DNA of 15,109 nt from an uncultured Alphaproteobacteria bacterium. GTDB taxonomy: Bacteria > Pseudomonadota > Alphaproteobacteria > RF32 > CAG-239. Below are positions 12,705 through 15,109 of this stretch, in pieces. A program made the translations under genes and the position numbers. The stretch covers positions 1 through 15,109 of the forward strand of contig CAJUKS010000019.1 in NCBI GenBank assembly GCA_910587405.1. The letters are read 5' to 3'. The notes below the pieces were generated by a model. The model had not been told where the DNA came from. It worked only from the letters and a program-made list of their open reading frames with translations, and did no database searches. The stretch's first letter is position 1, and each line of letters opens with the position of its first letter.

Positions 12705-15109
12705 TTACCAGCTGTAACTTAAACCCAAACCGAAGGTCGAGGCCTTGTAGTCGTCGCCGAAGGTGTGGTTGGCCCAGCCATAGGCCGACAACTGTTCGGT
12801 AAAGCCGTAACGGCCGCCAATTTCAACCCGGCCCAGCGTCTGGTCATCCAAAGTGTTGACTTTGTCCAAACCGGTGATCCGAACCTCGTCACCGTCGGTA
12901 ATGGTGCGGACAACACTCGGTTTGACATAAACGTTGGCGTAGCCTTCGTCCGTTACAAACGCTTTCGTCAGTTTGACGCCGGCTTCCAACTCCAGCTGAC
13001 GCAAGGTGTTGTACTTTGCAACCTTGCCGGCACTGTCGGTGGCGTCGTCGTAATCAACCTGAGTATAGAAGGCGCCGACACTCGGGGTCAGGTACAGGGT
13101 TTTGTTGATCGCATAGTCATAACCCAACTCAACGCTGCCGCCGAACTCGGTACCGTCGGTATCCGACTTGATGCCGTCTTTGGTCTTCAGATCAACTCTC
13201 TGAATGCCGCCGTATACGGTGGCAAAAGTCCACCAGTTGTTACGGTCATAACGGTAGTACAAACCGGCGAGATAGCTGTCGATATCGATTTCCGATCCGA
13301 CGGTCGAGTAATAGTATTTACCCTTACCGTTCATATCATAGTTGCCTTTGCGATAAGATACGAACAATCCCAGCTTGTTGTTGAGATCATGCTGCAGGTC
13401 CCCGCCGGCTTCAATGCCCCAGACGTCGGCATCAACATTGACCAACGCTTCGTTTTCCGAAGTTTGGTAAACCGCGTTCGCCCACAGGGTATTGAACGCC
13501 TGACCGTTCCAGTAGCTGTCATAGAAGCCGCAGCCCGGGCAGTAGAAACGACGTCCCTGAACCTGGCGGCTGATGTTGCCGATCATGCCTTTGGTCTGCT
13601 CTAACGCCGCTACCGGCAGTCCCTGATAAGCGATCACTTCCGGCGCTACTTTGCGATAATCAACCGACGGGGTCGGTTTGACCGGAATATCCGGCAGTTC
13701 CGGGGTCGGCGGCGTCGGAACATCGGGGACATCGGGTTCTTCCGTTTTTCCATTAGACTGATCGTTCATGGTCAATCCCCATTGGTTGCTGTTCTCAGCC
13801 CGTTGCGTATAGTTGACGTCAAACAGATACGGGCTCTTGTAAACGCGCGAAACCACAAACGAACCTTCGTTTCCGGTGGTGTCGTTTTCCGATCTTGCAA
13901 ACAAAATCTCGCCTTTGCCGCGGATATCAGCATCCGACGAAGCATGAACGATCAGCTTGGTCACCCCTTCGACGTTACCTGCAATATGCAGTTCGTCGGC
14001 TTTCATGTTATCGGTATCAACGTCGATATGCATAAAGCTGTCAGTCGCCGAATAACCTTTCAGCTTGACGGTTTCCAAATAGCCGTTGGCAAGATCGAAC
14101 ACCGCGTTGTTCAACGACAAAACGGTCACCGCATCGGCATCGCGGTTGGCGGTGCCGTCTTCTTTCAACGCCCCGACAAAAGCCCCTTTACCGTCCCAGT
14201 TCTTGGCGGTTTGATCTTCGTGCTGATAAGTGCCGAACTTGAGCGTGGTACCTTCAACCGTCACCGTTCCCGCATTGACGACATCGTTGTTGATCGCAAC
14301 ATATTGCGTCGTGGTGCCGGTTTCGGCGTCAAGGGTGTCGTCACCTTTGAAAACATAATTACCGCCTTCCATATTGTCGTTGATTGCCCACGCGCCGTTG
14401 TCAGCGGTGTTAAAGGTAATCGTTGAAGTGTCGGTTGCATACAAGGCGTTATAAATTTTGCCGCGTTTGTCTTGGGTATAGTTTCCGGAAAAGAACGCAA
14501 CGCCGTCGGTTGCCGTCATATTCAGATCCTTGCTTGAATAGACAGCTCCGCCCTGCGACTTTTCACCGCCTGACACAGAATTGCCGATAAAAGATGAATT
14601 CATGATGTTCTTTATCGTACCGCCGTTATAAACGGCGCCGCCGGAAGAAGAGGAAGCAGAAGAGGTTTGAACGGAATTGTTAATGAAATCTCCGCTGATT
14701 TCTCCGATGGTTCCGCTGTTCATCACAACCCCGCCATAAGCGCCCAAAGATGTTATTTGAGCAGAATTATTAATAAAGCTGCCGCTGATATTTCCTATGG
14801 TTCCGCGGTTATAAACTGCACCGCCTTGAGCGCTTCTAACCCCTTTAACATAATTGTTAACAAAATCGCCGCTGATATTTCCGAGAGTTCCGTAGTTATA
14901 AACAGCGCCGCCGAAAGAAGAACCATACGAAGAAGACGCTTCAGCCGAATTGTTTATAAAGTCGCCGACAATATCCCCTATCTTCGAATCCGCGGGATTA
15001 TAAACAGCGCCGCCTTCGGCATTGTAGGATGCCTTCCGAACCGCGTTGTCAATGAAGTCACCGCTGATATTGCCGATCACCGATTTCTTGTTATTATAAA
15101 CAGCGCCGC
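12705..15109 (-). CDS. Autotransporter with Pmp-like GGAVYN/FxNN repeat passenger (5' end outside the window)
   Basis: The minus-strand frame is open to the right edge and the start lies beyond it, giving about 800 visible codons. A GTG near 15080 is internal to a repeat and not the start. The passenger (about 14540-15109) has at least six repeats of 29-34 residues with GGAVYN and IGNISGDFINNS motifs, predicted beta-helix. A non-repeated beta-rich stretch follows to about 13780, then a Pro-rich linker (PDVPDVPTPPTPELPD, about 13670-13745). An alpha-helical segment leads into RRFYCPGCGFYDSYW, with CPGC at 13530-13541. The C-terminal beta-barrel is about 260 residues, with alternating aromatic strands ending SYSW, the aromatic end typical of outer-membrane barrels. 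It should be a type V secreted surface protein. The GGAVYN and FxNN motifs recall chlamydial Pmp repeats. Adhesion is the usual role but is not shown here. Confidence 0.88.
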   Translation of the reverse strand, partial: GAVYNNKKSVIGNISGDFIDNAVRKASYNAEGGAVYNPADSKIGDIVGDFINNSAEASSSYGSSFGGAVYNYGTLGNISGDFVNNYVKGVRSAQGGAVYNRGTIGNISGSFINNSAQITSLGAYGGVVMNSGTIGEISGDFINNSVQTSSASSSSGGAVYNGGTIKNIMNSSFIGNSVSGGEKSQGGAVYSSKDLNMTATDGVAFFSGNYTQDKRGKIYNALYATDTSTITFNTADNGAWAINDNMEGGNYVFKGDDTLDAETGTTTQYVAINNDVVNAGTVTVEGTTLKFGTYQHEDQTAKNWDGKGAFVGALKEDGTANRDADAVTVLSLNNAVFDLANGYLETVKLKGYSATDSFMHIDVDTDNMKADELHIAGNVEGVTKLIVHASSDADIRGKGEILFARSENDTTGNEGSFVVSRVYKSPYLFDVNYTQRAENSNQWGLTMNDQSNGKTEEPDVPDVPTPPTPELPDIPVKPTPSVDYRKVAPEVIAYQGLPVAALEQTKGMIGNISRQVQGRRFYCPGCGFYDSYWNGQAFNTLWANAVYQTSENEALVNVDADVWGIEAGGDLQHDLNNKLGLFVSYRKGNYDMNGKGKYYYSTVGSEIDIDSYLAGLYYRYDRNNWWTFATVYGGIQRVDLKTKDGIKSDTDGTEFGGSVELGYDYAINKTLYLTPSVGAFYTQVDYDDATDSAGKVAKYNTLRQLELEAGVKLTKAFVTDEGYANVYVKPSVVRTITDGDEVRITGLDKVNTLDDQTLGRVEIGGRYGFTEQLSAYGWANHTFGDDYKASTFGLGLSYSW
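14539..15109 (-). repeat. Beta-helix repeat region encoding GGAVYN...IGNISGDFINNS units
   Basis: The GGAVYN (or GGVVMN) codon block occurs at 14625-14642, 14718-14735, 14808-14825, 14895-14912, 14997-15014 and 15093-15109 (cut by the edge), plus a weaker GGAVYS block near 14539-14556. Periods are 93, 90, 87, 102 and about 96 bases, always multiples of three. The conserved blocks are alike at DNA level while the Ser/Ala-rich segments between them vary in length and sequence, as expected for loops on a beta-helix. Confidence 0.85.

Noticed and set aside
12765..13604. Plus-strand open frame of 279 codons opposite the autotransporter barrel
   Set aside because: It is the shadow of the barrel-coding strand. 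The minus-strand product has clear autotransporter features and the plus-strand product does not.
15078..15080. GTG at 15080 as the start of the autotransporter
   Set aside because: The frame continues upstream to the window edge with another GAVYN repeat, there is no signal peptide after the GTG, and no ribosome site precedes it.

Overview
The window looks like chromosomal DNA of a Gram-negative bacterium, most likely an alphaproteobacterium of moderate GC. The taxonomic pointers are a DUF2155 protein placed directly after MlaD-type MCE genes (an arrangement I associate with Alphaproteobacteria), an autotransporter beta-barrel, and a GldA/F/G-type ABC operon with a DUF4340 protein. A host-associated or gut lineage is possible, but that is inference. 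I see no IS element, integrase, tRNA, CRISPR array or phage gene, so this is mostly core and cell-envelope sequence with a few lineage-specific small secreted proteins.

Layout. Positions 1-355 hold no complete gene. A textbook sigma70 promoter with an A-rich upstream region points left off the window, followed by three compact hairpins, which suggests the leader of an rRNA or other highly expressed operon. The rightward promoter and leader of infC come next. infC (371-910) appears to start at ATA behind a perfect Shine-Dalgarno and ends at a strong terminator. Two unknown minus-strand genes follow (980-1429, secreted with a CxxC; 1604-2254, charged with a duplicated WEHTGFS motif), each with its own clear promoter. 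ligA (2418-4493) is complete. It converges on an 80-codon unknown gene (4496-4738) whose promoter region is packed with GTAC/TACAT palindromes. A divergent gene for an LprI/DUF1311-like secreted protein follows (4918-5367).

The centre is envelope-related. A tight minus-strand operon (9482 down to 5364) encodes an ABC ATPase, an ABC-2 permease, a GldG-like membrane-anchored protein and a DUF4340 protein. The last two junctions are 4-nt ATGA stop/start overlaps. Divergent from it is a plus-strand operon (9642-12590): two tandem MCE/MlaD-like proteins, a DUF2155 protein with a long acidic Glu/Ala/Pro-rich tail, and a family 2 glycosyltransferase, ending in a strong terminator. The MCE pair has no MlaE permease or MlaF ATPase beside it, so it must either use partners encoded elsewhere or work differently.

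The right end (12705 to the edge) is the 3' part of a large autotransporter on the minus strand. It has a passenger of about 29-34-residue GGAVYN/FxNN repeats resembling chlamydial Pmp repeats, a Pro-rich linker, an unusual CPGC motif and a C-terminal beta-barrel ending in Trp. Its start lies outside the window. The best candidates for something new are the ATA start of infC, the Pmp-like repeat autotransporter with its CPGC segment, the WEHTGFS-repeat protein, the operator array at 4751-4800, and the back-to-back GldAFG-like and partnerless MCE operons.
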